Positions 11,266 through 21,809 of a DNA stretch of 64,000 bases are shown in pieces. Each line of letters starts with the position of its first letter. Within the stretch, counting starts at the first letter, position 1. Source of the DNA: Voacanga thouarsii. Lineage: Eukaryota > Streptophyta > Magnoliopsida > Gentianales > Apocynaceae. The notes below the pieces were generated by a model. The model was not told the origin of the DNA. It did no database searches and saw nothing but the letters and a program-made list of their open reading frames with translations. A program made the translations under genes and the position numbers. The stretch covers positions 1,161,001 through 1,225,000 of the forward strand of contig JANUWF010001059.1 of the NCBI GenBank assembly GCA_026120185.1, read 5' to 3'.

Positions 11266-12300
11266 GAGGTGGGGACTTCACTCTCATTCTCTTTATCCTT
11301 CTCGCTTTCTTCTTCTTTCTCTAACTCATTTTCCTGGTCCAGTTGTGCTTCTTGCTCAGTCTGTCTACCAACTATGTCTTCAACTTGAGGAGAGGCAGTT
11401 TCTTTTCCAGTCATTTGTTCTTCAGGAGGAGCTTATTCAACATAAACTCCCTCATTAGTCTTTTCTTCCTTCTCATCTTCCATATTTCTTAATATGGTTC
11501 CCAAGTTTTCAATTCAGTTGTGATTTCTGCCCGAAATCCATCAAATTTCTCTGTTAAGCTGCTAATGGCTTCCAAGATACTTTGAGTTAAACTGCTTTCC
11601 TCAATCCTTTGCTTACCCTTGTTTGAGGATTCTTCCCCCATTTCAGACTTTCTTTTCATCCCCGTTTAGGCAACATGAGCAGTTCTTTTTTCTTGCCCTT
11701 TAATTTTTAACAGTTTTTCCTTTTCTTCAACCAATACATCTTTAAGTAGGACCCTTCCCTATTCACTTGAACAAAACCCATTTTTTCAAAAGATTCCATG
11801 TTATTCACATTTGTCTTATCCTGACTAGGCACACACGTATTTAGATCCACATTGAAATGCCTGAAGACTTTGGTTAATAGATTGCCATATGGGAGTGCTT
11901 TGTGAGATGTATTTCTTGATTGTATCATTAACTTAAATACCAAAAATCTAAAAATGATCTGTCGCCCTTCAGACAGGGCCAACATTAGTATCATTTACAT
12001 GATACTTATTGAAGTATTGTGCCCAAAATTTGGGGCAACCATTGTCGACAACATATGGTGCAAAATCCTTCCAGCACTATTTAACCATTTCAAATTTCTG
12101 TCATCTGAGTTCTTAAAACTCTTTCCACCAGTAAATTTCTCCTCAAATTTTCCCATATCAAAAGGTCTGACACTTCAGGGAATTTGTTCATTTTGAAAAA
12201 CTGAATCCTTCCATCTCTCACTCTAAAAATTCGGTTTAACAACTGATGGTCAAATTCCATATTCACAGATCCTACTCGGGTGCTGTACTATTACACCATA
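11266..12300 (-). pseudogene. SIRE envelope-like ORF (broken)
   Basis: Minus-strand reading after pol gives a stretch with LKWLNSAGRILHHML, a hydrophobic segment, then LPYGNLLTKVFRHFNVDL and ESFEKMGFVQVN (roughly 12120-11730). This resembles the plant-specific domain of SIRE third ORFs ('putative plant transposon protein' type). The last third (about 11600-11270) is Glu/Lys-rich with heptad-like spacing, suggesting a coiled coil, and ends in a stop at about 11256. At least four stops or frameshifts interrupt it. Whether such ORFs ever encode an envelope is unproven. The 3' end coincides with the junction to T-K. Confidence 0.6.
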
Positions 12301-12679
12301 AAACCTCCCCTAGTCTCCTCTAACCTTTCCTTTTTCAAATATGCATAATATTCCCAAAGCAGAGTAGTATACAGTTTCTCATTAGAGACTTTTCACTAAA
12401 GATAGGGTCATTTTTTTTTTAAACATGCGGACATTTGAAAATTTTGAAGAGTGAATTCTAGACTTAGGTTCTCTTTTTCCGAATAAAAAGAATGGGCTTT
12501 TCATGAATTTTGGGCTGCTGCTATTTTGGATTTAGACTGAGTCCAAATTATTCTGTCCAAAAAGCATAATAAAGGATGTTCAATTGATGGGATTTTGGAT
12601 TCATGTTTCTTAAATATTGCATCCAAAATCTTTGTCCGAAAGGTGTATCTTTAGTAGTTCTACAAGAATAAACAAACCA
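12301..12679 (-). other. Spacer between SIRE pol and env-like ORF
   Basis: Non-coding, AT-rich. It repeats words of the type TTTTGGAT / ATCCAAAA that also recur in the SIRE 5' LTR at 29140-29310. I see no ORF. Confidence 0.4.
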
Positions 12680-13197
12680 ATCCTTTGCAAAATAGTCAGT
12701 TACATAATTCTAGTAGTTCCTAAACCTCTTCTCAGATGATTAAATCTATCTTCGGCCAGGAGTTTTGTAAAGATGTCTACAAGCTATTCATTGGTTGAAA
12801 TGTATTCAACACATACATCACCCTTTAAATACATGATCTTTAATAAAATGATGCTTAATTTTAATATGCTTAATTCTAGAATGCTGAATAGGATTTTTGC
12901 TTAAATTAATTGCACTAGTATTATCACACAAGATAGGCACACACTTAAAATTTAAACTAAAATCAAGCAAGGTGTTTTTCATCCATAAAATTTGCACGCA
13001 ACAACTACCAGCTACTATGTACTCGCTTCAATTGTTGAAAGCGAGACACAAGCTTGCCTTTTGCTATACCACAAGATAAGGAAATATCTAAGAAATTGAC
13101 AGTGACCACTGGTACTTTTTCTTTCAACCTTGCAACCGGCATAGTCAGCATCCGTATATCCTATAAGATCAAAAGAATTAGTTTGAGGATACCACAT
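12680..13197 (-). pseudogene. SIRE RNase H (broken)
   Basis: Minus strand: IGYTDADYAGC with the first catalytic Asp region and KSTSGHCQF at 13170-13090, then a stop at about 13015 after SLSTIEAST. The frame continues as EYIVAGSCCAQILWMK and the downstream ILCDNTSAINLSKNP and HSRIKHI motifs. The end reads LVDIFTKLLAEDRF, the usual C-terminus of copia pol. One nonsense change and at least one further stop kill it. It degrades the RNA of the RNA/DNA hybrid during reverse transcription. Confidence 0.85.
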
Positions 13198-13236
13198 GCC
13201 ATAATCATATGTTCTAATTAGGTGGTATCTATGGAT

Positions 13237-14331
13237 TCATTTTATAGCACATAGGTGAGATTTCTTTGGATATGATCGAAATCTAGCACAAAGACATATT
13301 GAGAACATAATATCAGGCTTGCTAGCGGTAAGATAGAGAAGACTTCTTATCATACATCTGTATTTTGATTCATCCACTTTCTTATATTTTTCATCTTTAT
13401 CAAGCTTTATCGAAATGCTTATAGGTGTACTTATTTCTTTTGCTTTGTACATACCAAATTTTTTGAGCAGTTCCTTAGCATATTTGGCTTGATTTAAGAA
13501 GATTCCATTTTTGGTTTGCTTGATTTGAAGACCGAGAAAGAAATTAAGTTCTCTAATAATGCTTATTTCAAATTCTTCTTGCATTATCTTGGCAAATTTC
13601 TTGAACAAGGAATTATTAACAGCTCCAAAAATAATATCATCAATATATATTTGCACAATTAAGATATTATCAGATTTTTCAAACTTGATAAATAACATGG
13701 TATCAACTAAGCCACTTGAAAATCATTTTGAGAGATAAAACCACTTAATCTTTCATACCATTCTCTTGGAGCTTGTTTTAAACCATAAAGGGCTTTTGAG
13801 AGTTTAAAAACATGATTTGGAAAACGTTCATGAGTGAAATCAGGAGGTTGTTCCATATATACTTCTTTTTCAATAAAACTATTTAAGAAAGCACTTTTGA
13901 CATCATTTGGTAGAGCATAAAATCTTTGAAAGAAGCAAATGCAAGCAACATTCTTACTAATTCTAATCGAGCAACAGGGGCAAAGGTTTCATTATAATCA
14001 ATGCCCTCTTTTTGATTGAGTTCTGGGGTAACTAATCTAGCTTTATTTCTGATAACACCACCATACTCATCAAGTTTGTTTCTAAATACCCACTTGGTGC
14101 CAATTACGGGATGGTCAAATGGTCTAGGGGCAAGCTTCCAAATTTGATTCCTTTCGAATTGATTCATTCTTCTTGCATAGCCATAATCCAAAATTCATTA
14201 TGTAAAGCTACATCAATATAATTAGGTTCAATACTAGAGAGTAGAGCAAAATTATCAACAAAATACTAGTTTTGACTCCACAGCTAGGATCACCAATGAT
14301 CTACTTTTTCAGATGAACAATTTTGTACTTC
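13237..14331 (-). pseudogene. SIRE reverse transcriptase (broken)
   Basis: From 14190: IWKLAPRPFDHPVIGTKWVF, then EGIDYNETFAPVARLE (copia RT start). After a frameshift near 13880, KALYGLKQAP-type residues. From 13698, IVQIYIDDIIFGA carries the catalytic YIDD box, followed by FFLGLQIKQ, PISISIKLD and SLLYLTASKPDI. At least two frameshifts and an internal stop are present. E1 inserted just upstream at CAATC (14332-14336), separating RT from integrase. Confidence 0.88.
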
Positions 14332-14336
14332 CAATC

Positions 14337-15345
14337 TGATGTGGATAAACGTAGAAGCCTCTTGATTTTGAAAACAAGAACCCTAGAGTTGGTCACCCAA
14401 CTCCCTACTAAAATCACACACACACACACAAATGAACTAAATGCAAATGCACTTAACCTAATGGGAATTGGTGAGTCTAGCCTACTTCAAAACACCTAAA
14501 TACCCTAATCTATTAAGAGGTTAGAACAAAAAGATGGGATTTAAAGGCACCCAAAAGCTCAACCTATCTACAACACTAGAGAAATACTAGCACCCAATAA
14601 TAGAGAAAGAGATTTATATTATCCCTTTGAAGTTTAGAGATATTGAATCAAATGTGGGACTAAGGCCTTTGATTTGGTCTTAAAATGGGAATCACCCCTT
14701 ACACAGTCTCCTCTAGAGAGAGTTTGATTTCTTTACCAAAAATATTCTAAGTCTAAAAAGGTTAACTATTATAAGAGTAAGGAAATATATATAATGATAA
14801 AAAACAAAACCTAGAAAATAGGAGATGTAATCTCAGTCATTCAACTCCTAAGTAAGTCCAAAATATATCTATTACAAGTCAAAAGTCATGAAAATTAAAT
14901 GAGGAATAAAATAAAACAAAACAAGAAAAATCAGCAAAACTGGGCCGTGCCCGAAGTGACCTGGCGCCAGGTAGGCTTATTGGGCCTGGCATCGGGTGTG
15001 CTCTGTGAAATTTGGCCAACAGGCCGAGTGGACCTGGCGCCAGGTGGTCTTGTTAGGCTTGACAACGGGTGCTCTCTATTCTCCATACACCATACTTTTC
15101 TTGTCTTTTCACCCCCCTTTTGTACTCCTTTGGCCTTCCATACCAATTGTTGTCAAAGCTTTGATCTTTTTCGCCCTTCTTTAATCCTCCATTGCTTCAC
15201 AACCTTCTTCATCCTTGGCTTGGAATCTTGAAATATACACTGAAGCTTCTTGAAAAGGAGCTTTACTTATAAAACCATGTGTTGTGTCTTTGTTCTCCTT
15301 CTTCCTTCTTTAAATTGGCATTCATGCATGGGACGATTCATATCA
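14337..15345 (-). repeat. 3' LTR of E1 (1,009 bp)
   Basis: Minus strand starts TGATATGAATCGTCCC at 15345, right after the PPT, and ends CACATCA at 14337. It has TATATATA at 14785-14792 and two perfect 14-bp palindromes ACCTGGCGCCAGGT (14959-14972 and 15032-15045). It is one GC module shorter than the 5' LTR. Confidence 0.88.
14959..15075 (-). promoter_or_regulatory. GGCGCC palindrome array, E1 3' LTR
   Basis: Four modules, two of them the perfect palindrome ACCTGGCGCCAGGT, with TGGGCC or TTAGGC spacers. They lie about 170 bp upstream of the TATA box on the sense (minus) strand. Confidence 0.65.
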
Positions 15346-15439
15346 TTTCCCCCTTCTTTGTGATGATTTGTCCTCGAATTGTCACCTACATAAAAATTCA
15401 AACAAAGAATTTTAGATGATGGCAAAAATGTCATATTTT
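15269..15439 (-). repeat. 171-bp direct repeat, copy 1 (LTR start, PPT and integrase end of E1)
   Basis: Covers 77 bp of LTR, the PPT (minus CAAAGAAGGGGGAAA, 15346-15360) and about 80 bp of the preceding internal region. It is identical to 16965-17135 except at one base (C at 15338 versus T at the matching site). Confidence 0.9.
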
Positions 15440-16964
15440 ATACTATTGTCCTAAAGTCAATTTGTACTTATACTATTGTCATTATATTTTATATAATAAT
15501 ATGAGGCTTTCCTTTCCATGAATAGTGAGTTTTGTTTTGTTGGTCATCAAGTACGTGACTTGATAGTAAAACCCTACAATGAATACAATGACTATTCTAA
15601 AACTGTCCCTGATCGATTATTATTATTGGAATAATAATAAATTAAGATTAGTATGTTTGTGACTTTATGGCTATGTTTTACTGGCCATGGATATTTGTGA
15701 TATCGAGTCAAGACATAAATAAATGTTAGAGAACATTGTATTGGACATGACCCACTGTGAGAGTACTTCATGAAATATTTCATAAGTACTTTCTAGCCAT
15801 AATAATATTGAAAGTCCTTCGACCTAAATTCATCATAGTTTCCTACTTGACAAATTCTATATTTTGACATTGTCTAAAGTTGTCTTTAACCAGATAATAA
15901 ATTAGACTACTGTTGGATATAGAATAAATCAAGGAGAGGAATATGATTGATTGTGAAGGAATTTGTCCCTCTCAGTTATGGGAGAGATATCCATGAGCCC
16001 CTTGATAAGTTAGACTATTAAAAATGCATGGTCGTACTCAAATATATCAATCTAAGATATTGATATCATTTGTTTGAACAGTCTACTATGAAATCAAGAA
16101 ATAATTGATTAAGCTTAATAAGGATGACATGCTCCGTGCCTTATGCTTAATTTGGATATCGTGTGACAAAATGACTAAATATAAAATTATGGTTTGGTTC
16201 AAAGAGATCACCGATCTTCATTTAACTTGGATAGTTATAATGTTTTGCTAGAAACTGCTTATAACTTGTGGGCCATTTAAATATAATTTAGGCACACTGC
16301 CAGTGTTAAATGAACCTATAGGGTCACACAATAAGAGAACTTGTTAGGTTATTTTTCTGGTGACCAGGTTCGATGAATCTGGAAATATGTCTAAGTTAAT
16401 TGTACTTAGAAAATTTACCAGATACAATGAATCTGGAAATATGTCCACGTTCGATGTATCTGGATGATGTCCAGATTATAAGAATCTGACTCGGTAAATT
16501 AATTAGTTAAATTACCGAGATAATGGCAGAATCTTATCATATCAGTTTTAATTTAATTTGAATTTAAATTAGAATATGATAAGATATTGTTAGGGTTGGA
16601 CTCTAAGAGGTTCGGGGGTTTTTAAGAAAACCCTAGCCGTCTTTTCAATAGTCCAATTTTTCGGTTGAGAACAATCATGCCATTCTCTACCAGAAAAGAA
16701 AAAAAAAACCTCTCAAACCCTAGGCGCTAGCACTTCCCGGGTATCGAGCGATTTCACGGTGTGTATCCGATAGAGGACGTTCGCATACTGCAGCATCTGG
16801 TGATTGTTCGGGTTGAACGTACAACAGCGCAATCAGAATCGAAGGATTTCAATTACAGCAACCAGAGGTAATTCTTAAACCTTAGATCTTCTTAATCGTT
16901 TACTTGGGTCCTCGGGAGGGATTCGTGGATGTTTTCCGTGTTTAGGAGTCCACGAATTCTAACA
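15440..16964. mobile_element. Copia-LTR-like insert in E1 (1,525 bp)
   Basis: A stretch unlike its surroundings, lying between the two 171-bp repeats. It ends CGAATTCTAACA on the plus strand, has an internal 10-bp repeat TACTATTGTC (15441, 15471), the word gaacctatagggtcacac common in plant copia LTRs, and a higher-GC leader-like tail (16720-16900). No ORF. It looks like a Ty1/copia LTR on the plus strand, but no 5-bp target duplication fits, so boundaries and class are uncertain. Confidence 0.45.
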
Positions 16965-17135
16965 ATAAAACCATGTGTTGTGTCTTTGTTCTCCTTCTTC
17001 CTTCTTTAAATTGGCATTCATGCATGGGACGATTTATATCATTTCCCCCTTCTTTGTGATGATTTGTCCTCGAATTGTCACCTACATAAAAATTCAAACA
17101 AAGAATTTTAGATGATGGCAAAAATGTCATATTTT
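16965..17135 (-). repeat. 171-bp direct repeat, copy 2
   Basis: Near-identical partner of 15269-15439, again with truncated LTR start (17041-16965), PPT (17042-17056) and integrase end. The minus reading of the pol tail is VGDNSRTNHHKEGGND, running into the LTR. Confidence 0.9.
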
Positions 17136-17598
17136 GAACTTTGTCATACTCGTTGTTTTCTCCTTTCACTACTTACATTTTTCTTCTCATTATATCTCCA
17201 CTCTCTTTTTTCTTCTCAACCCCTTGTTTGTCCCTTATTTCTTTTTCTTTTAAAGTTGAAGAGGTCACTCTATTTTTATCTTGCTCACCTTTCCTCTTCT
17301 CAATTTAATTCCCAATCTCTTCTTTTATTTTTCCCTGAACTTTTTTTTTCTCAATCTTCTTCCCCTCTTTCTTTTCTCTCCTTTTGTTTTCATTCTTCCT
17401 CAAAGTATTTTGATTTTTCAAGACCTCACTAGGGGATAAGGGAACCAAAGTGAACTTTTTTTCCATCTTTCTTCAAAGTATAAGTGCCCCCCCCCCCCCC
17501 TTGTGGACTACATCCCTATCAAACATCTAAGGCCTCCCCAACATGCATAGGATCTACATCACATAACTCTTCATCATGGTATCTCCCCCATATCAAAT
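17136..17598 (-). pseudogene. E1 protease-to-pol linker remnant
   Basis: Minus strand continues from the protease with MHVGEALD, DVVHKG and TYTLKKDGKKVHFGS, and an L.PSEVLKNQ-type motif as in the linker of gypsy polyproteins. It then dissolves into K/E/N-rich low-complexity sequence (T/C-rich on plus, 17150-17400). A run of 14 C (17487-17500) breaks the frame. The RT that should follow is missing. Confidence 0.55.
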
Positions 17599-17838
17599 TT
17601 AAACCTTGGCTTGCTTGTTCACCTTCATTTCTCCACAATTATTCAACCAATGAAGCTTGTAGGGATTAGAGTGTTTCAAGGTTTCTAACTCTAATTCCTT
17701 AACCAATGTAGTACTAATCAAATTTTTACAACTTCCCCCATCAATAAGCACCCTACATGGCTTTTTCTTGATAAGACACATTGAAAAAAAATATATTTTC
17801 CCTTTGCATCTCATCTCCTTTTTTACTCTCACAAGCAT
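17599..17838 (-). pseudogene. E1 retropepsin-type protease domain
   Basis: About 80 codons. CRVLIDGGSCKNLIS holds the aspartic-protease core: the usual D-S/T-G is D-G-G here, a form common in plant gypsy protease-like domains. STTLVKELELETLKH and YKLHWLN follow. It would cut the polyprotein in the particle. The frame is open for its length but the flanks are broken. Confidence 0.8.
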
Positions 17839-18569
17839 CCCTATCTCTTCTTGCTACTCCAATCAATGGACAAATTGACTTAATCACCATTCCTCATTTA
17901 CTACACATTCCAACCCCTCCAAGTTTTTCATTTCCCACATCTCTTGATTGATTAGGTAGAGGATTGGCATAAGTGGTTTGCTTTGGGTCTACACCCCTTT
18001 GCGGTTGTTTCTCAACATTTACATGTCTTCTTTTTCTGCCTTGTGCCCCATAAAACCCACTATGTACTAATTTGTTGGGATAAGTAGTTTTGGTGTGTTT
18101 ATGGGTGAAATTTCTACTACCTTGCAATTTATCCTTCCTCCATTGTGGTTCATTAGGACAATTATAAAAGTAATGACCTTTTTTCCAACAATTAGACCAA
18201 TCATACTCCTTCTTCTTTTGCACATACACCTCCCCCCCCCCTCCCTTTTTTTACACTCCATTATTTGAATAGTTTTGCAATCTATCCTTTGCTCTCTTTA
18301 GAGGTCCTCCCACAAGTATTACATCACTTTCACAATTTATACACTCAATTCTTCCCTTTTCACATCCACCATTTCTATCTCCACTAGTGCTTTGCTCTTC
18401 ATCACAATCATACAATAATTTACAATTATCTTCACATTCTTCATAGTTCCATTCTTTCTCATTATAGGCATCACATTCTCCTCTACTTGAACATGACATT
18501 TCCTAGAAATCATTTACTTCACCTTGAGCACTCATATAAGATGAATCATATGAACTCTCACAAGCCATT
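17839..18569 (-). pseudogene. E1 gag remnant with zinc knuckle
   Basis: The minus ATG at 18569 opens an acidic, Tyr/Glu/Asn-rich stretch with a stop at about codon 20, re-entering as MSCSSRGECDAYNEKEW. After a short GGPLKRAKDRLQ motif and a frameshift there is a zinc knuckle at about 18190: W-SNCWKKGHYFYNC, where the first Cys of CX2CX4HX4C has become Trp. A basic tail (RRHVNVEKQPQ) follows. The capsid-like central region of a normal gag is not visible. Several stops; non-functional. Confidence 0.7.
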
Positions 18570-19330
18570 TTTCTTTTTAAAGAGGAATTTTGAATAGAGA
18601 AAGACATAAGAAAAGTTCCTCACTTCACTCCCTCACGTGTTTATCACTCAACTCTCATGTTTATACTCTTCTTTAACTTTTACAACAATGAGCTCACTCT
18701 CTTACCTTTTCCAATCCACTTAAGTGCTGCCTAAGTTCAAGACTAATTCAAAGAGAAACAAACTTTCTAGTGGCTACAGGTAAAATTTACCTCACTAAGA
18801 ACCATCTACTACACTAGGAGACAATGTAGTTCATGAATGGAAGCTTGAGATAGTCATGTATAAGCAATCACAAGTCATTGATGCAATATATCAAATACCT
18901 TGTGTGCACCTCATAACTCAACTTTGATTGACAAATTTTAGCTTGGTTTTGGCCCCAAATCAACAAATTTTAACACTAAATGACTTTTCAAACACCAATA
19001 TATCATATAGGATCAAATTCACAACATTCCCATGGCACAAATTCAAGTTTTTAACCCACAAAAATTGCAAGAAATTTAGTTACGAGATTTATTATATGCA
19101 GAATTTTGTGCAGCAAAACGACTCGAATAACTTCAAATTGTCAACAATTTTAATCCTCAAATAGCTACCCAACATGTAAGTTCAACTTCACAACAAACTC
19201 ATGGCACAATTTGAAGTTCTAAGTATTCAAAAATAGCCCCAATAAGTGACGAAAATTTGAAAATTTTAACAAGTTCTTGAAGAAAATTGTACCTTTGCGC
19301 AAAGAAAGTTGTATTGATTAAAATCAATAG
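18570..19330 (-). other. E1 untranslated leader
   Basis: Non-coding region between PBS and gag. It is similar in parts to the E2 leader (4900-6240). No protein motif seen. Confidence 0.6.
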
Positions 19331-19348
19331 AATCTTACTCTGATACCA
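19331..19348 (-). other. Primer-binding site of E1
   Basis: Minus-strand TGGTATCAGAGTAAGATT begins 3 nt after the LTR end. The first 11 bases match the tRNA-iMet primer site. Confidence 0.88.
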
Positions 19349-19351
19349 CTT

Positions 19352-20381
19352 TGATATAGATAAATGCAGAAGCCTTTTGATTTTGAAAACAAGAACCCTA
19401 GAGTTGGCCACCCAACTCCTTACCAAAGTCATACACACAAATGAACTAAATGCAAATGCACTTAACACAATGAGAATTGGTGAATCTAGCCTACTTCAAA
19501 ATACCTAAATACCCTAATCCATCAAGAGATTAGAACAAAAAGATGGGATTTGAAGGCACCTAAAAACTCAACCTATCAAGAATACTAGAGAAATACTAGC
19601 ACCTAAGAATAGATAAAGAGATTTAGATTATCCATTTGAAGTTAGAGACATTGAATCCAAGGTGGGACTAAACCCTTTAATTTGGTCTTGAAATGAGAAT
19701 CACCCCTTACACACTCTCCTCTAGAAAGAATTTAGTTTTTCTACCAAAAATATTCTAAATCTCAAAAGTTTAACTATTACAGGAGTAAGGAAGTATATAT
19801 AAAGAAAACAAACTAAACCTAGCAAATTGGAGATGTAATCTCAGCCATTCATCTCCTAAGTAAGTCTAAAATATACTATTACAAGTCAAAGTTGAGGGAA
19901 TTAAATGAGGAACAAAATAAAATAAAATAAGAAAAATCAGCAAAACTGGGTAGTGCCCGAAGTGACCTAGCGCCAGGTAGGCTTGTTGGGCCTAGCGCCA
20001 GGTATGCTTGTTGGGCTTGGCACCAGGTGTGGTTTGTGAAATTTGGCCAACAGGTCGAGTAGACTTGGCAGCACCAGGTGGTCTTGTTGGGTCTAGCGCC
20101 GGGTGCTCTCTGTTCTCTGTACGCCAAGCTTATCTTGTTTTTTAAGCTCCCTCTTGTGCTCCTTTGGCCCTCCATACTAATTATTGTCTAAGCTTTGATT
20201 TTTTTTGTACCCTTTTTTAATCCTCCATTATTTGACAACCTTCTTCATCCTTGGCTTAGAATCTTGAAATGCACCTTAAAGCTTCTTGAAAAGGAGTTTT
20301 ACCCATGGAGCTATGTGTTGTGTCTTTGTCCTCCATCCCTCTTCTTTAGATTGGCCTTAATGCCTGGGACAATTCCTATCA
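19352..20381 (-). repeat. 5' LTR of E1 (1,030 bp)
   Basis: Minus strand TGATAGGAATTGTCCC (20381) to CTATATCA (19352). TATA-like TATATATA at 19793-19801. A five-module GC array lies at 19965-20105, one about 25-bp unit more than in the 3' LTR. Confidence 0.9.
19965..20105 (-). promoter_or_regulatory. GGCGCC module array, E1 5' LTR
   Basis: Five modules of CCTAGCGCCAGGT / CTTGGCACCAGGT / TCTAGCGCCGGGT type with GCTTGTTGGGC spacers. Most perfect palindromes of the 3' LTR have lost one arm here by GG-to-AG change. Confidence 0.6.
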
Positions 20382-20386
20382 CAATC

Positions 20387-21358
20387 TTTTGGCATATCTT
20401 GATTTGTGAGTTCTTTAGTTCTTTGATTGTTTTCTTTAGTTTGTTGTTCTTCTAGTTCCTATTCTTTGGCATAAATATTAAGTGGAGAAGCCATATGCTG
20501 TTCACAGTCCTTTTCTTTTGAGACACCTATATCATTATCATCATTTCTAGAAAAATATATAATTGATTCACCAAACACATCATGTACGGATTCTTCCACA
20601 CATACAGTTCTTCTTTTGTATACTTTATATGCCTTTTGATGGAAGAATATCTAAGAAATATAGCCTCATTTCATTTACTATCAAAATTTCCAAGATTATC
20701 ACGAGTATTAAGCACAAAGCATTTGCATCCAAAAACTTTAAAATAGGAAATGGATGGAACTTTGTCAAATATGAGTTCAAAGAGAGTTTTTCTCAAAAAG
20801 GGTCTTAGCATGATACGGTTGATAATGTAGCAAGCTCTATTTACTGCTTCAGCCCAAAAATATTTTGGAAAAGAATTATCACAAAGTATTGATCTTGCCA
20901 TTTCTTGTAAGATTCTATTTTTCCTCTCAACCATACCATTTTGTTGAGGGGTTTTTGCTGTTGAAAAATTATGTGAGACACCACTTTTCTCACAGAATTT
21001 TGTAAAGTCATGGTTGCAAAATTCTATACCATTATCACTTCGAACAAAAATTAGTTTACAACTAAGAAAGTTTTGAACACGTTTGAGAAGTTTTGAGAAT
21101 TCAGAAAAAGCTTCATCCGTTTGAGCAAGAAATAGGGTCCAAGAGAATCTTGAGAAGTCATTCATAATTACGTAAGTATACCTTTTACCACCAAGGCTAA
21201 TGGTCATCATTGGTCTATATAAATCCATGTGTATGAGCTCAAAAGGTTTTGGTGTTGAAATCATTTTATTGGGCTTAAAAGTGGTTTTGGTTAGTTTTCG
21301 AAATTGGCAAGCATCATACACTCGATTTCTATCAAATTTTATTTTAGGCAGTCTTTAA
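20387..21358 (-). pseudogene. SIRE integrase (core intact, ends broken)
   Basis: Minus strand from 21358: LPKIKFDRNRVYDACQF, the end of the HHCC zinc finger with the first Cys changed to Tyr, then an open frame to 20671. The core has all three acidic residues: ELIHMDLY (Asp), VRSDNGIEF (Asp) and TPQQNGMVERKNR (Glu). Then FPKYFWAEAVNRACYIINR and VFGCKCFVLN, typical of SIRE. Past about 20670 the C-terminal part is frameshifted and reaches the E1 target site. Integrase joins the cDNA to the chromosome. It is separated from its N-terminus by the T-L block. Confidence 0.92.
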
Positions 21359-21367
21359 CTAGATATA

Positions 21368-21809
21368 TGATACCCTAATCCCATATGGGATTGGGATGAG
21401 AAGTGTGAATGGTATATAAGAATGAGTCTAAGTGTCCATTGTTAACTTGGGATATCCATTTTGGTCCAACAAGGACGGCAGCCAAGTAGTTGACCGTGGG
21501 TGCTACTAGACCTATAGTCGCGTTCCCAAGTCTGCGGGCATGGGGTGTGACATTTGGTAACAGAGAAGGTAACTAACCCCCAACATGGGAACTATGTGCT
21601 ACACCATGTGCGGTGGGAGCCACCTCTATAATCTCATGTTGTTTGGTTGGTCCTGGGTTTGGCCCTCAAAGTATGGGCCCAGCAAGGACGCTTGGGCTTA
21701 AAGAAGGAATGAATGTGATACCCCAATCCCACATGGGATTGGGTTAAGAAGTGTGAATGGTATATAAAGATAGGTCTAAGTACCCATTGTCAACTTGGGA
21801 TATCCATTT
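21368..21809 (+). mobile_element. TRIM element (3' LTR truncated)
   Basis: LTR1 21368-21552 (185 bp, TGATACCC...GTGTGACA). Then TTTGGTAACAGAG, a primer site with one change from TGGTATCAGAG, a 163-bp interior with GGGCCCAGCAAGGACGCTTG, and a purine-rich tract. LTR2 21716-21809 repeats only the first 94 bp of LTR1. The LTR start palindrome AATCCCATATGGGATT is perfect in LTR1. TATATAA boxes at 21413 and about 21763. Tiny size and lack of ORF identify a terminal-repeat retrotransposon in miniature. Confidence 0.82.

Larger units (their letters stand above)
14337..20381 (-). mobile_element. Family-E gypsy element E1, deleted non-autonomous copy
   Basis: Two LTRs (14337-15345 and 19352-20381), PBS and PPT are all present, with the perfect duplication CAATC (14332-14336 and 20382-20386). 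The interior has only the gag/protease side and the last codons of integrase just before the PPT (VGD..RTNHHKEGGND). RT, RNase H and the integrase core are absent. A 1.5-kb foreign segment flanked by a 171-bp direct repeat lies near the 3' end. It must have relied on proteins from a relative when it moved, unless the deletion came later. Confidence 0.88.
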
